Assembly: GCA_946902875.1 (NCBI GenBank)
Contig: OX336348.1
Location: 16,207,741 to 16,271,740, forward strand
Length of the DNA stretch: 64,000 nt
Origin: Nematopogon swammerdamellus
Lineage: Eukaryota > Arthropoda > Insecta > Lepidoptera > Adelidae
Direction: 5' to 3'
In this document: one piece after another, positions 1 to 10,832 of the stretch
How positions within the stretch are numbered: the stretch's first letter is position 1
Layout of the letters: every line of letters begins with the position of its first letter
The notes under the pieces: model-generated
Databases searched by the model: none
The model's input: the letters and a program-made list of their open reading frames with translations, nothing else
What the model was told of the DNA's origin: nothing
Made by a program: the position numbers and the translations under genes

Positions 1-2
1 AT

Positions 3-1007
3 ATCCCGCGGAAGTGTGGGGGTCGAGGTATGTTAAATGCCAAGAACCTGCACAACCGCGAGGTATGCAATCTCCGTCAGTACTTTTTGGAAAAGTCTGA
101 TGTTTGTGAGATGCATCGCGATGTCGTCACCAGCGATAAAGGTCTTACCCCGCTGAGCATGGGAAAAGAGAACTGGCGGAAGCCGGTTGTACTGCGCACT
201 GAGGACCGCATGGAAGTATGGAAAGGCAAGGAGCTGCACGGTAAGTACTTCCGGTCTCTCACGGGACCGGATGTAGACCAACTTGCTTCCGTGCACTGGC
301 TACGCTTCGGGGACCTCTTCGGGGAAACCGAGGGTTTTGTCTTTGCAATACAAGACGAGGTTGTCAAGACGAACAACTATAGGAAACACATAATGAAGGA
401 CGGCACCATTGACATCTGCCGCGCCTGCCACCAACCTGGCGAGTCCCTCAGACATGTGATTTCCGGTTGTTCGCAGCTTGCCAACACCGAGTATCTGCAT
501 AGACACAACCTAGTAGCCAGGATTATCCACCAGCAACTTGCCTTAAAGTTCAACCTTGTGGGTACCGAGGTGCCTTACTATAAGTACAATCCACCGCCAG
601 TTCTCGAGAACGGTCATGTCACACTCTACTGGGACCGGTCCATTATCACAGACAGGACTATTCTCGCGAACAGGCCTGATATTGTGATAATAGGCCGGGA
701 GGCAAGGCGCGCAACGCTCGTCGATATCGCCGTTCCGCACGATGGTAACCTCGTCAGTAAGGAAGCAGAGAAGATGTTAAAATATCTGGATCTGCAGCAC
801 GAGGTTACCAAAATGTGGCCCGTCGACTCGACGATCGTTGTGCCCATAGTCGTTTCGGCGCATGGGCTGATAGCGAAGAGCCTCGACGACCACCTTGAGA
901 GGCTCTCGCTGAGTGGTTGGGTCAAGGGCCAGATACAGAAGGCAGCCCTGCTTGACACTGCACGCATCGTCCGGAGGTTCCTCTCTTTGGGACCCGACCA
1001 TCGGTAG
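3..1007 (+). CDS. R2/R4-type non-LTR retrotransposon, C-terminal part with restriction-like endonuclease (5' end outside window)
   Basis: The frame is open from the window edge, so the ATG at position 30 is internal and the protein is the C-terminal end of a retrotransposon polyprotein. Counting from that Met, a C130-x2-C133-x8-H142-x4-C147 zinc-binding motif is followed by RPD (215-217) and a second acidic residue, D232, in the context LVDIAVP. That is the arrangement of the PD-(D/E)xK endonuclease in the R2, R4/Dong and NeSL groups, which nicks the target DNA so that reverse transcription can start there. The reading frame is intact to its stop, followed by a short 3' UTR ending in an AT-rich stretch near 1070. 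Related fragments lie at 40094-41310 (minus strand) and, more distantly, at 27030-27616. The class is fairly certain; the clade is not. Confidence 0.85.
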   Translation: MPRKCGGRGMLNAKNLHNREVCNLRQYFLEKSDVCEMHRDVVTSDKGLTPLSMGKENWRKPVVLRTEDRMEVWKGKELHGKYFRSLTGPDVDQLASVHWLRFGDLFGETEGFVFAIQDEVVKTNNYRKHIMKDGTIDICRACHQPGESLRHVISGCSQLANTEYLHRHNLVARIIHQQLALKFNLVGTEVPYYKYNPPPVLENGHVTLYWDRSIITDRTILANRPDIVIIGREARRATLVDIAVPHDGNLVSKEAEKMLKYLDLQHEVTKMWPVDSTIVVPIVVSAHGLIAKSLDDHLERLSLSGWVKGQIQKAALLDTARIVRRFLSLGPDHR

Positions 1008-1387
1008 CTTGGGCTCGCCCCGCCGCCGGTGGTGGAAACTCCATTTATTTTATAATAATTTTATATATAATTTTTGTATATTTTAGCAATGACGTATCAT
1101 GTATTCTACTAGACCTCTTACCCGGGCAACAGCCTTCGCTCCACCGCGGTGGAGTAACCATTACGCGGAGGGACCCTCTTGAGACTAGTAGCTCGCGAGC
1201 GACCGAACGCGGCGGACGCGCCGTCCGCGTGCTCGCTGCCGTCCGTCTGCGGCTCGCATCGCGCCAGTCATTCATTATGCCCGGTTGTGTGTTGCGAATT
1301 GCGATATTGCAAAAATCATACCAAAAATATTGGGAAAACTGATGGCATCTCATTTCATAGGTAATTATCACTTCATTGTGATCTTAA
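1008..1387. other. 3' UTR of the R2-like element, then CpG-rich non-coding sequence
   Basis: Positions 1008-1070 match the sequence after the related copy near 41045 (GTGGTGGAAACTCC region), so they are element 3' UTR. Positions 1130-1270 are CpG-rich with short direct repeats and no convincing reading frame. Confidence 0.5.
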
Positions 1388-1890
1388 TATATAAGGTCTT
1401 TCAAAATTAGTTAATAGTACGCTAAGGGGGGGTTCTGCATCATATAGGGAGTAAAACCTATATAAAATTTTTTGGACCTTAGGCTTTTTTTATGTAAAAT
1501 GTTTTGTATGTATTTAAATAAAAAAATATGTGGTTGATTTTTATAGCCTAATCGATTCATTTTCATAACAGTAACAAAAAAGTCTTCATTACCATTTTGA
1601 TGTAACACGTGTAAGTTGGTAAAAAAAATCAAATTCTTTCTATTCCATACTAATAAAACTAAAATTGTGGTTTTCACAATTTCTGAAAGAAAGAGATCTA
1701 TGTGTTTGAAGACTTTTTTGTTCCTGGCATGAAACTGAAACGATTAAGAAAAGAATTTTTTTTTACATTTTACATTATTATAATTTTTTTTTTTTGTAAA
1801 AAAAAATCTTTGTTCCTCAAAAGTGATTTATTTACGATACAGAACCCCCCCTTAGCGTACTATTAACTAATTTTGAAAGACCTTATATAT
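1388..1890. mobile_element. MITE with ~50-bp terminal inverted repeats
   Basis: The left end (1388-1439) is repeated inverted at the right end (1840-1890), including the run of seven G/C next to TTCTG. The interior is AT-rich and non-coding. Outer bases are TA-rich, so a TA target duplication (Tc1/mariner style) is possible but cannot be fixed. A second, truncated copy lies at 59415-59695. Confidence 0.8.
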
Positions 1891-2616
1891 AATATATTGT
1901 TTTCCATGTGCTTAGAAATATTTGGTTCAACTGGCCAATTAGGGCTGTCACAAGGCTACTTCAATTTGAAAATTTTGTACATTTTATGTATTGACCTCGC
2001 ATTGCAATAACATAAGCATTATTTAATTAAACAAATAAATTGAACGCGCTCATTAGGGCTGCCACATATGAATGATTAGAAATAGAGTTCTGGGATATCA
2101 TGTATGAAAGTAAATAAATATGTATTAAACCACGTTAAAATATGAGAGTGAATTGACCGCTAATTAGGGTTGTCGCTATTCTTTTATTTTTTTTTAATTA
2201 GTAAGTAATTGAGAAATTTTCAAGAAAAAATTTTTTTTACAATGTTTCCACATCCTTCTAAGGGATCAATACGAGAAAGATGGATAAAAATAGTCCAAGA
2301 TGATACATTGTTTAAGGGAAAGTGAAAATTTAAATTTGTGTAAAGTGAAATTAAAATTATTTTGTTTAAGTACGGAGGAAGAGTTATTTTAGTTGTGTTT
2401 GTGTGTGTAGTCCAAAGTATACCTAATGTTTTTTTTTAGTTATATATATATATATATATATTTTTATAAATGCTGCACTCTTTATTTTATGTATGTTTGG
2501 TTTGGAGATTTTAAGCTTAGTCCAAGGCCAAGACCGCAGTTATGAATTCTTTATTATTAAGTTTAGTTTTTTAGATATTATTCTAGTTATTAAGTGTAGG
2601 TATTATAAGAATACAA
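1891..2616. other. AT-rich intergenic sequence
   Basis: No coding signal. It holds three short diverged repeats built around the phrase TTAGGGCTGTC/TTAGGGTTGTC (near 1940, 2050 and 2166), a (TA)n run at 2440-2462 and homopolymer tracts. Confidence 0.4.
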
Positions 2617-2751
2617 AACGGCTTTACTCGCGGTCGAAATATGAGCTGTGTGGCTCGACGTTTCGGGCCAAACGTATGGCCCATCATCATGAGCACTCTG
2701 GCCGAAATGTCGAGCCACACAGCTCGTATTTCGATAGTGAGTAAAGCCGTT
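2617..2751. repeat. Imperfect palindrome of ~135 bp (foldback repeat)
   Basis: The left half (from CGGCTTTACTCGC at 2619) reappears inverted in the right half (ending GTAAAGCCG at 2749), with a short loop around the ATGGCCCATCATCATGAGC stretch. Both arms carry the GTGTGGCTCGAC phrase. I take it to be a mobile hairpin repeat rather than a gene. Confidence 0.7.
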
Positions 2752-3227
2752 GTTACTTCTTAAAATGTCAAATAACCACGGTAATTTAAAAACCCATATA
2801 AGTTTAGGTATGTATTTCAAGTTATTATAGTTCTGTATTTTAAGTTTAAATACATAAAAACGTTTTTTTCGATGAAATTCACTATCTGTTTTCTTCTATA
2901 ATCCTTTAAAACGTCTCACTGCTAGGCACGGACTCTGCTCACTGACATAGGAGGTATTGTTTTTATTGTTGTTGTTTTATTGTTTATTGAGTATTCTTAT
3001 GGCAGTCATATTGCACTCGAACTTGTCACAATTTGTTATATCCGATTCGATTACTCGTACATGGTGACCAGTGGAAATCAGAAGCAGTTTACACAAAAAT
3101 ACCTTTCATAGACCAGTGTGCACTAGTTACCTAACTTTATTTTTCTTCACCGGAGCGATCGTACCTATTCGTTATGAAATGCACGTATATCAATCTTTAT
3201 CAAGGAAATAAATAAGTACATTAGTTA

Positions 3228-3290
3228 GTGCCCGGGATTTTGAACCCGCAACTTCTGCATTGAGAAGCGTTACCACTAGACTACGGGCAC
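3228..3290 (-). other. tRNA-like remnant (tRNA-derived SINE head or tRNA pseudogene)
   Basis: Read on the minus strand, a perfect 7-bp acceptor stem (GTGCCCG / CGGGCAC) encloses a good A box (TAGTCTAGTGG), a CTTCT/AGAAG anticodon-like stem and a B-box-like GGTTCAAAATCC. It is only 63 nt long, the anticodon loop has 6 nt and the T loop carries one extra base. It should not work as a tRNA. The intact promoter boxes fit a SINE head. Confidence 0.5.
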
Positions 3291-3389
3291 AATTAACCAT
3301 AATACCTACTCGTAAAATAATAAATCGAAAAATATATTTTTGGTAGACTAAGTGACAACCCTACGTATTCCAATGCACGTGTTGACTGA

Positions 3390-3500
3390 CCGGCCGGGCC
3401 GGCCGGGCCGCTAGCCGCTAGTCGCTTCGCTCGCTAGCTAGCCCCTCTCCCGCTCGCTTCCCGCCCCGCGCGGCTCAGCGTTCCGCCACCCCGCTACCTT
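3390..3500. other. Short CpG-rich low-complexity island
   Basis: Tandem GGCCG/GGCC and GCTAGCCGCTAGTCGC motifs in otherwise AT-rich DNA. There is no open frame worth naming. Confidence 0.35.
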
Positions 3501-3845
3501 ACCTCATACCTCAGTTATTGGCCGTCATTTCTCTGTATTCTTTCTTCGTAGTGCTCACTCTATACATAAAATCTCTTTGTATTTTAGGTATAGTTTATTA
3601 TATGTAAAATTATTGTAAATATATGTGTTAATAAAGGAATAATAATAAAAAAATATAATAAAAATCACGTAATCCGAAGTAAAGGTAAAAAACAATTTTA
3701 AATGTCATTTTGTCAACATTGGTTGTCAACGGAGAACTGTCATCTCGACGTGAGCTGGCCGGTGACAAATTGTTTGATAAATAAAAATAATAATTTAAAG
3801 TCGAAGTTATGTCGCTGTCATTGGTGCAATAAAATTTATATATCT

Positions 3846-3885
3846 GTTGCCCGCGGCTTCGCTCGCGTGAAATTCGTATTTCTAT
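3846..3885 (+). repeat. Fragment of a common lepidopteran mobile-element terminus
   Basis: Carries the GCCCGCGGCTTCGCTCGCG phrase followed by TGAAATTCGTAT. The same terminus occurs at 7690-7728, 12382-12422, 37131-37170, 38780-38819 and, diverged, at 44140-44166. Confidence 0.7.
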
Positions 3886-3904
3886 GGCTCTAGTATATCC
3901 GATG

Positions 3905-4890
3905 TCCTAACGTGACTTGGAGTGTTTATATTTATCAAAATATCTGCTATGCTAGAAAGTATATGCAAAACGCTACTCTCCATTCCGATATTCACCAGCA
4001 TGACACTAGGAGTAAAAATAATATTCAAATTACGAAGCACAGATCATCTAAAATGTCGAAAAGTTTTGTTTGTAATAGTATTAGATTATATAATAAAATA
4101 CGCGAAGAGGTAAAAAATCTTAATGATACTTTGTTTAAGAAACACTTAAAATCTACCCTTGCAAAGAAAGCCTACTACACTGTAAAGGAGGCCTTAGCTG
4201 ATAAATTCATATCTTGAGGTTCTGACTGCATAATTAGTTAATACTTGACTAGGTACCATTTGTACCTCAATAATTATATTAACCCATGTTGACAACTTGA
4301 TACTTCAAGTATGATAATATTTTATTATTTAGAAACTTAAATATATACCTACATTTATATTTATATTTTTTGTTTTTGACAATTGTATTTTTTACAAACA
4401 ATATTAACTCTTGACTAGGTACCATTAGTTAGTACCTCAACTTTATTGACATTGACATTTTACCCATTGACAACTTGATACTTCAAGTATCTTAAATATT
4501 CATAAATTTTTATTTTTTATTTTTGACAATACAATAATATACTACATTGTAGTTTAATACACTAACATAATTATGTTGATACAAATTACGTATCAAAGTT
4601 TGACAAAGGCTCTTTACACCTGATTCACTTAATTAATAAGTCTTTGTAGTCAGAACTCTCAGCAAAATTGTTAATCTTGCTCTCAAGCTGTGTTTTAGAT
4701 GGACTATGGGCGGTGTTATTATGTGGCTAGTCACTAAATACTTGTAAAAATATGTTAAAAAAATAAATACCCTGCGAAGTTTCTTGTCGGTTCTTCTTCG
4801 TGGGTGTAATCGAACCGGATAGAACAAATTGTGACAAGTTCGAGCGCAGTCTAACTGCCATAAGAATGATCAATAAACAATACAAAAAAA
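3905..4890 (+). mobile_element. 5'-truncated Jockey/CR1-like LINE: RT C-terminus plus long 3' UTR
   Basis: The frame at 3912-4217 ends in a segment typical of the last ~80 residues of Jockey/CR1-type reverse transcriptase proteins: HDTRSKNN, then KSFVCNSIRLYNKI, then FKKHLKSTL. Homology starts about 20 codons after the first Met, so that Met is not a real start. The 3' UTR (4218-4885) contains two direct copies of a block with GACTAGGTACCATT and GATACTTCAAGTA. The same UTR recurs at 7980-8075 plus 9375-9790. The element ends near a CAATAAACAATACAA tail. Confidence 0.7.
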
Positions 4891-5866
4891 ATAAAATTTT
4901 GAACTTTTTAGTGGACCAATTGCTTTCAAAATCGATATCTGTGTGTCGTGTGGGCTCTGAATACGAATCTGTAGTCAAAATAAAAAAAAGTGGCCGCCAT
5001 TTTGAACTTTTTAGTTACTGAACCGATTGCTTTCAAAATCGATATATGGGCGTCTGTGTGGACTCTGAATACGAATCTGTAGTCAAAATTTAAAAAAAGT
5101 AGCCGCCATTTGGAACTTTTTAGTTACTGGACCGATTGCTTTCAAAATCGATATCTAGGCGTCGGTGTGGACACAGAATACGAATCTGTAGTCAAAATAA
5201 AAAAAAAGTGGCCGCCATTTTGAACTTTTTAGTTACTGGACCGATTGCTTTCAAAATCGAGATCTGGGTGTCTGCGTGGGCTCTGAATACGAATCCGTTG
5301 TCAAAATTTTAAAAAAGTGGCCGCCATTTTGAACTTTTTAGTTACTGGACTGATTGCTTTCAAAATCGATATCTGGGTGTATGTGTGGGCTCTGAATACG
5401 AATGCATTGTCAAAATTTAAAAAAAGTGGCCGCCATTTTGAACTTTTTAGTTACTGGACCGATTGCTTTCAAAATCGATATCTGGGTGTATGTGTGGGCT
5501 CTGAATACGAATGCATTGTCAAAATTTAAAAAAAGTGGCCGCCATTTTGAACTTTTTAGTTACTGGGCCGATTGCTTTCAAAATCGATATCTGGGTGTCT
5601 GTGTGGGCTTTGAATACGAATCCGTTGTCAAAATTTAAAAAAAGTGACCGCTAATTTGAACTTTTTAGTTAATGGACCGATTGCTTTTATAATCGATATT
5701 TGTTTGTCTGTGTGGGCTCTGAATACGAATCCGTTGTCAAAATCTTAAAAAAGTGGCCGCATTTTGAACTTTTTAGTTACTGGACTGATTACTTTCAAAA
5801 CCCATATCTACATGCCTGTGTGGGCTCTGAATAACAATATGTAGTTAACATAAAAAAATATGATAT
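4890..5866 (+). repeat. ~109-bp satellite array, direct orientation (about 9 units)
   Basis: Each unit contains GTGGCCGCCATTTTGAAC, TTACTGGACCGATTGC, AAAATCGATATCTGGGTG and CTCTGAATACGAATC. Six units keep the exact CCGCCATTTTG motif or a one-base variant; the last two are decayed. Because the unit is close to a multiple of three, several frames stay open through the array. Those are not genes. The same unit appears inverted at 6310-7442. Confidence 0.9.
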
Positions 5867-5904
5867 CGATTTTGAAACCGTGTTGTACCGTGTGGGGTCG
5901 GTAC

Positions 5905-6312
5905 TTAAAAAGAATAGCCCCACTGCATCTCTCCCCGTCGCATGTCGTAAAAGTCGACTAAGGGATCGTCAGCCTCGGCAGCTCAGTGGTGCGGTCAGTT
6001 ATTGGATGGGTGACCGCCCGACCGTTGGAGGCTGACCGTGGTTCGGATTCCACGTTAAACTGTAGGTCCCTTCCCTTCTTACCTTACTGGGTGGTAGGGT
6101 TTATCCCGGCCGGGTTGGTACCACCGCACTGAGCGAAACGTCGGTCGAAACGGCTATGTAATTAGTTCGTGTTTTCCGTCCAGTTCATTGTAGCCGGCGC
6201 GAAATGAAGGGAAGCACTGACATAGCACCTAGTTCACCCGGTGTTATGGGCTGACATCACAGATGTTGTAGGTGATGTAGCCAACCGTGTCAGTTTCCAT
6301 AAAAAAAAAATT
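5905..6312 (+). mobile_element. SINE with 5S rRNA-like head
   Basis: The head carries GCGGTCAGTTATTGGATGGG and GTGACCGCC, closely resembling the internal promoter region of 5S rRNA (TTGGATGGGTGACCGCC), then GTGGTTCGGATTCCACG, which resembles a B box. The body has GGTCCCTTCCCTT, CTTACTGGGTGGTAGGG and GGGTTGGTACCACCG. The tail ends in an A-run at 6300. Fragments of the same body or tail occur at 25997-26038, 35185-35252 (minus strand) and 45943-45975. It sits exactly between the two opposed satellite arrays. A 5S origin of the head is inferred from sequence resemblance. Confidence 0.65.
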
Positions 6313-7442
6313 GAAAGCAATCGGTCCAGTAACTAAAAAGATCAAAATGGCGGCAACTTTTTTTAAATTTTGACAACGGATTCGTATTCAGAGCCCACAC
6401 AGACACCCAAATATCGATTTTGAAAGCAATCGGTCCTGTAACTAAAAATTTCAAAATGGCGGCCACTTTTTTTAAGTTTTACTACAGATTCGTATTCAGA
6501 GCCCACACATACACCCAGATATCGATTTTGAAAGCAATCGGTCCAGTAACTAAAAAGTTCAAAATGGCGGCTACATTTTTTAAATTTTGACAACGGATTC
6601 GTATTCAGAGCCCACACAGACACCCAGATATCGATTTTGAAAGCAATCGGTCCAGTAATTAAAAAGTTCAAAATGGCGGCCACTTTTTTTAAATTTTGAC
6701 TACAGATTCGTATTCAGAGCCCACACAGACACGCAGATATCGATTTTGAAAGCAATCGGTCCAGTAACTAAAAAGTTCAAAATGGCGGCCACTTTTTTTA
6801 TTTTTACTACAGATTCGTATTCAGAGCCCACACATACATCCAGATATCGAGTTTGAAAGCAATCGGTCCTGTAACTAAAAATTTCAAAATGGCGGCCACT
6901 TTTTTAAGTTTTACTACAGATTCGTATTCAGAGCCCACACATACACTCAGATATCGATTTTGAAAGCAATCGGTCCACAAACTAAAAAGTTCAAAATGGC
7001 GGCCACTTTTTTTAAATTTTGACAACGGATTCGTATTCAGAGCCCACACAGACACCCAGATATGGATTTTTAAAGCAATCGGTCCAGTAACTAAAAAGTT
7101 CAAAATGGCGGCCACTTTTTTTATTTTTACTACAGATTCGTATTCAGAGCCCACACATACACTCAGATATCGATTTTGAAAGCAATCGGTCCAGTAACTG
7201 AAAAGTTCAAAATGGCGGCCACTTTTTTTATTTTTACTACAGATTCGTATTCAGAGCCCACACATACACCCAGATATCGATTTTTAAAGCAATCAGTCCA
7301 GTAACTAAAAAGTTCAAAATGGCGGCCACTTTTTTTATTTTTACTACAGATTCGTATTCAGAGCCCACACATACACCCAGATATCGATTTTGAAAGTAAT
7401 CGGTTCAGTAACTAAAAAGTTCAAAATGGCGGCCACTTTTTT
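6310..7442 (-). repeat. ~109-bp satellite array, inverted orientation (about 11 units)
   Basis: Same unit as 4890-5866, read on the other strand. All eleven units keep AAAATGGCGGC at about 109-bp spacing (for example 6346, 6453, 6562, 6670, 6779). The two arrays together form an inverted duplication of about 1 kb arms with a SINE as spacer. Confidence 0.9.
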
Positions 7443-7732
7443 TACCCGACTACGGCGAAGCAAAAAGGAGGGTTATGTGTTTGACCGGTATGTATGTATG
7501 TATGTATGTATGTATGTATGTATGTATGTATGTTCGTCTGTTCCCTCATAACTTCTAAACTACTTATCATAATTTGACAAATGAGGTATCGTTGAAAGAG
7601 TCTTGAAGAAAGTTACTCACTTTCTTCGAGACGGTTTATCGTTTACCTGAACCCAGCTCGCCCTTAGTTACTTACTTTATTCCTTTGAAATACGAATTTC
7701 ACGCGAGCGAAGCCTCGGGCAAAAGCTAGTTA
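7443..7732. mobile_element. Short non-autonomous element: ACCCGACTA head, (TATG)n, one 68-bp unit, CTAG tail
   Basis: Starts ACCCGACTACGGCGAAGC, then a (TATG)n run (7484-7532), one diverged copy of the 68-bp unit amplified at 27783-29225 and 37176-38755, and ends with TTTCACGCGAGCGAAGCC ... GCAAAAGCTAG. The hairpin plus CTAG end, followed by T, fits the 3' end of a Helitron-like element. Confidence 0.6.
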
Positions 7733-8075
7733 TGTAATAAGTGTACATCTACTAATTGTTGCTGACTTTATGAATTTAAGTTTCAAAATTTACGATGATA
7801 CTATACACCAGATATAACTGATGTAAATAGGCAGAGTGGTTAGATTCTTAAGTATTCAACTTCATGCTCGTCAGTGGACAAGATGGCTGGCCCTGGTGTG
7901 ATGCTCGTGAACGCTGTTTGTGGAGACTGGCCTGCTCCAATTGGCAGCATATTATCTGAATGGTATACTTATGTATATGCTCCTTACCTGACTGCATAAT
8001 TAGTTAACTCTTTACTAGGTACCATTAGTACCTCAATTCTATCAACCCATTGACAACTTGATACTTCAAGTATTA

Positions 8076-9374
8076 TTCTAGCTATAAATGACATTTTTTT
8101 ATGTATATTACATATTCTGGGTAACAAAATTATTATGTAAAGTTGTGTTATGTGAAAATTGCGACGTCTCTCTGATTTTATATTTTTATAAATTTATCAC
8201 GAACGCAAATTGGTGATATAGTATTTTTATCATAAAAAGGAATACATATACAAACCAATCCTACCTTTCTGGTGTATCAGCAGCTCGTGTGTCGCACACA
8301 ATAAAATCTTGAATTCACAAATTTTTTTTTGTCAAAAACTACATTTTCGCACTCACAAGCCATTGCAACATTTGGGCTATTCATTACGTAAATATGTGTG
8401 TTGGATATATGGAAAGCACATGGTTGGATAGATAATTTTATCTACTCATCTTGAGACACTTTCTACACTCAAAACACGAATTTAGGCAGAACTAGAAATA
8501 AATTACGACACTGACTCAAACAAAGTTTCCATGGCGAAACCTAGGTCACAAAAATGGCCTATTTCTCGTAAATTTACGACATGCAAGCACTAAACGGCAT
8601 ATATTATTCAACTAGAAGAACTAAGGAACATTTCTGTCACCTCACTTTCTCCAAAAAACGATTTATTTTGAGAAACAAGCTTCTCAAAACAGGCAAAATT
8701 GTCGTCCGCTCGAAGCAAGTTTGTATGGCGAGACCTAGGTCACAAAAAAGGGCTTATTCCTCGTAAATGTACGACATGCAAGCACTAAACGGCACATATT
8801 ATTCAACTAGAAGAACTAAGGAACATTTCTGTCACCTCACTTTTTCCAAAAAACCGATTTATTTTGAGAAACAAGCTTTGACAACAACAAACAGGAAAAA
8901 ATTGTCAGTATGGAGTAGGACTTTTCTTCGACTTTTTACGTAAAATGCATCTCAACTCAGTACAAACAAATGTACTCAATAGGTCCGGAATATAATGAAA
9001 AAGAGAAAAAACATCACTTACCGGTCCATTTTTCTGTATTTACGAACAAAACAGCGAATATTCACAACCACAACACGCGCGCGCACATACAACACGAACT
9101 GACAATGACGACAGATTTGAGATTTTTTTTCGTATTCTGACGGCTCGGGACATATCAAGTTAGTGGTACCGATGTGTAGCTAAATAATTCTACTTTATAC
9201 TTTGTCTCTGTCAAATAAACACTCCTAGGTGAGATAGAACGAAAAAAATTCTTTTGTTCGGCCCATGCAGCGGATTGGAGCTCGCCGACAATGTGGCGGT
9301 TTATATTGACCGCTCCGTAGCTGACGGTATAGCGCTCTAGCGGTCAATATTGACCACTCCAGAGACAACGGGTT
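8076..9374. mobile_element. Unidentified insertion in the LINE UTR, right end resembling piggyBac
   Basis: The right end reads CCAGAGACAACGGGTTAA, that is CCCGTTGTCTCTGG next to TTAA when read inward, which is the style of piggyBac termini. No matching left end is visible, so the class is weakly supported. It contains a direct duplication (8544-8686 and 8741-8878, about 197 bp apart) and no transposase frame. Confidence 0.4.
8544..8880. repeat. Tandem duplication, ~197-bp period
   Basis: The block around CGACATGCAAGCACTAAACG, TCAACTAGAAGAACTAAGG and GATTTATTTTGAGAAACAAG occurs twice with few differences. The 61-codon frame over it is a by-product. Confidence 0.8.
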
Positions 9375-9868
9375 AAATATTCATATATTTGTATTTTTTA
9401 TTTTTGGCGATAAAATTATACTACATTGTAGTTTAATATACTAACATAATTATGTTGATACAAATTACGTATCAAAGTTTGACAAAGGCTCTTTACACCT
9501 GATTCACTTAATTAATAAGTCGTCGTAGTCAGAACTCTCAGCAAAATTGTCAATCTTGCTCTCAAGCTGTGTTTTAGATAGACTATGGGCAGTGTTATTA
9601 TGTGGCTAGTGACTAAATACTTGTAAAAATATGTTTAAAAAAATACCCTGCCAAGTTTCTTGTCGGTTCTTCTTTGTGGGTGTAATCGAACCGGATAGAA
9701 CAAATTGTGACAAGTTCGAGCGCAGTCTAACTGCCATATGAATGATCAATAAACAATACAACAATACAATACAACAATACAATACAATGGTGTAGCTGAT
9801 GACGATGCCTCGGGTGGTGCGGATGCGCAGCACTTCAGAGGCATCTTTGCTCCATTATTCCCCTCCTT

Positions 9869-10372
9869 TATACACGGTGTTAACTTTAATGGGCGACATT
9901 CCCGAAAGGGGGTTATTCTGGGTCACATACTGATGCCGAAAAAGGGGGTAAGGTTTTTTTTTGAGCTTTGGTTTTAAAATTTTCAACTTCTATATTTGGT
10001 ATAAAAACATGGCATTTCGTAATAGGAATCGCACTGCATTACCAAAAAAATCGAAAGCTGGGTAATTTTTCAAATAAACCAAAAAATTCACATTCATATC
10101 GACACGATACAACAGCTAGCGCGCGACACGACGTCAGTCAGCTGGCTGCTGGGTACGCACGGTCGCAGGCGCGCCGCGCGGCGCGCGGCGGCGCTCGCTA
10201 CACAATTCCAAAGAGAAATTGTCGCTGAGGTAAAATTATTAACAAAATATGCAATTTTTTTTAAACTATTTTAGATTTTATTTTTAAGTACCACAAAATA
10301 ATCAGTATACAAAATGGTTTATTATTCAGTAATAAAATTGAAATGTCGCGCAAAAAGTTAACACCGTGTATA
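9869..10372. mobile_element. MITE with ~19-bp terminal inverted repeats (CACGGTGTTAAC type)
   Basis: TATACACGGTGTTAACTTT at 9869-9887 is repeated inverted at 10354-10372. Just inside the left end is an AAAGGGGGTTATTCT phrase also found in a relative at 20309-20590. The 86-codon frame inside (9968-10228) has a CpG-rich low-complexity end and no recognisable domain. Confidence 0.7.
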
Positions 10373-10680
10373 TAACCCAAGGCGGCGTTGAAGCTGCTTC
10401 GTGACCTCGTCGCCTTCGCGGTGTAGGTAATCGAGGAATGTTACTTTTCATCCGGTAGCTCATCCTCGAAAAGAGAATCATGCATTAGATTAGTAAAATT
10501 ACTGAATAAAGCCTATAAATAAAATATATTAATTGACTTTAGGGTTTCATATTTATGTACTTCACATTAGTACATAACTTGAAGGCAGTAAATTCAATTT
10601 CCGATTTACGAGTGACACACATGGCCAAACCTATGTATTCATTATTCTGTATGTAGACAAACTTGACTCTCTATTAGTGA
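10373..10680. other. Intergenic sequence
   Basis: No coding or repeat structure that I can support. Confidence 0.3.
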
Positions 10681-10832
10681 CACCTAGCCACACCTTTATG
10701 GGCACACTTGGCCCCTATCAGTGACACATCTGGCCACACATGTATGGACACACTTGGCCCATTTCAGTGACACACCTGGCCACACCTATATGGACGCACT
10801 TGGCCCATTTCAGTGACACACCTGGCCACACT
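10681..10832. repeat. Minisatellite, ~54-bp unit (about 3 units)
   Basis: Repeats of GTGACACACCTGGCCACAC with TATGGACACACTTGGCCC. The array runs directly into the duplicated block at 10828. Confidence 0.7.

Larger units (their letters stand above)
7980..9790 (+). mobile_element. Second copy of the LINE 3' UTR, split by a ~1.3-kb insertion
   Basis: Positions 7986-8075 and 9375-9770 match 4227-4320 and 4500-4885 respectively, with only scattered substitutions. The intervening ~1.3 kb (8076-9374) is absent from the first copy. The second copy ends in (ACAAT)n-type tail repeats at 9765-9795. Confidence 0.7.

Noticed and set aside
3228..3290. Functional tRNA gene
   Set aside because: Only 63 nt, 6-nt anticodon loop and an extra T-loop base.
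5960..6020. 5S rRNA gene
   Set aside because: Only the internal promoter part resembles 5S; the rest is SINE.
4900..7154. Open frames of 70-115 codons in both strands across the 109-bp arrays
   Set aside because: They follow the repeat unit, whose length is near a multiple of three. Same residues repeat in each unit and in several frames.
9968..10228. 86-codon frame in the CACGGTGTT MITE as a transposase remnant
   Set aside because: No catalytic motif and the C-terminal half is CpG-rich low complexity.
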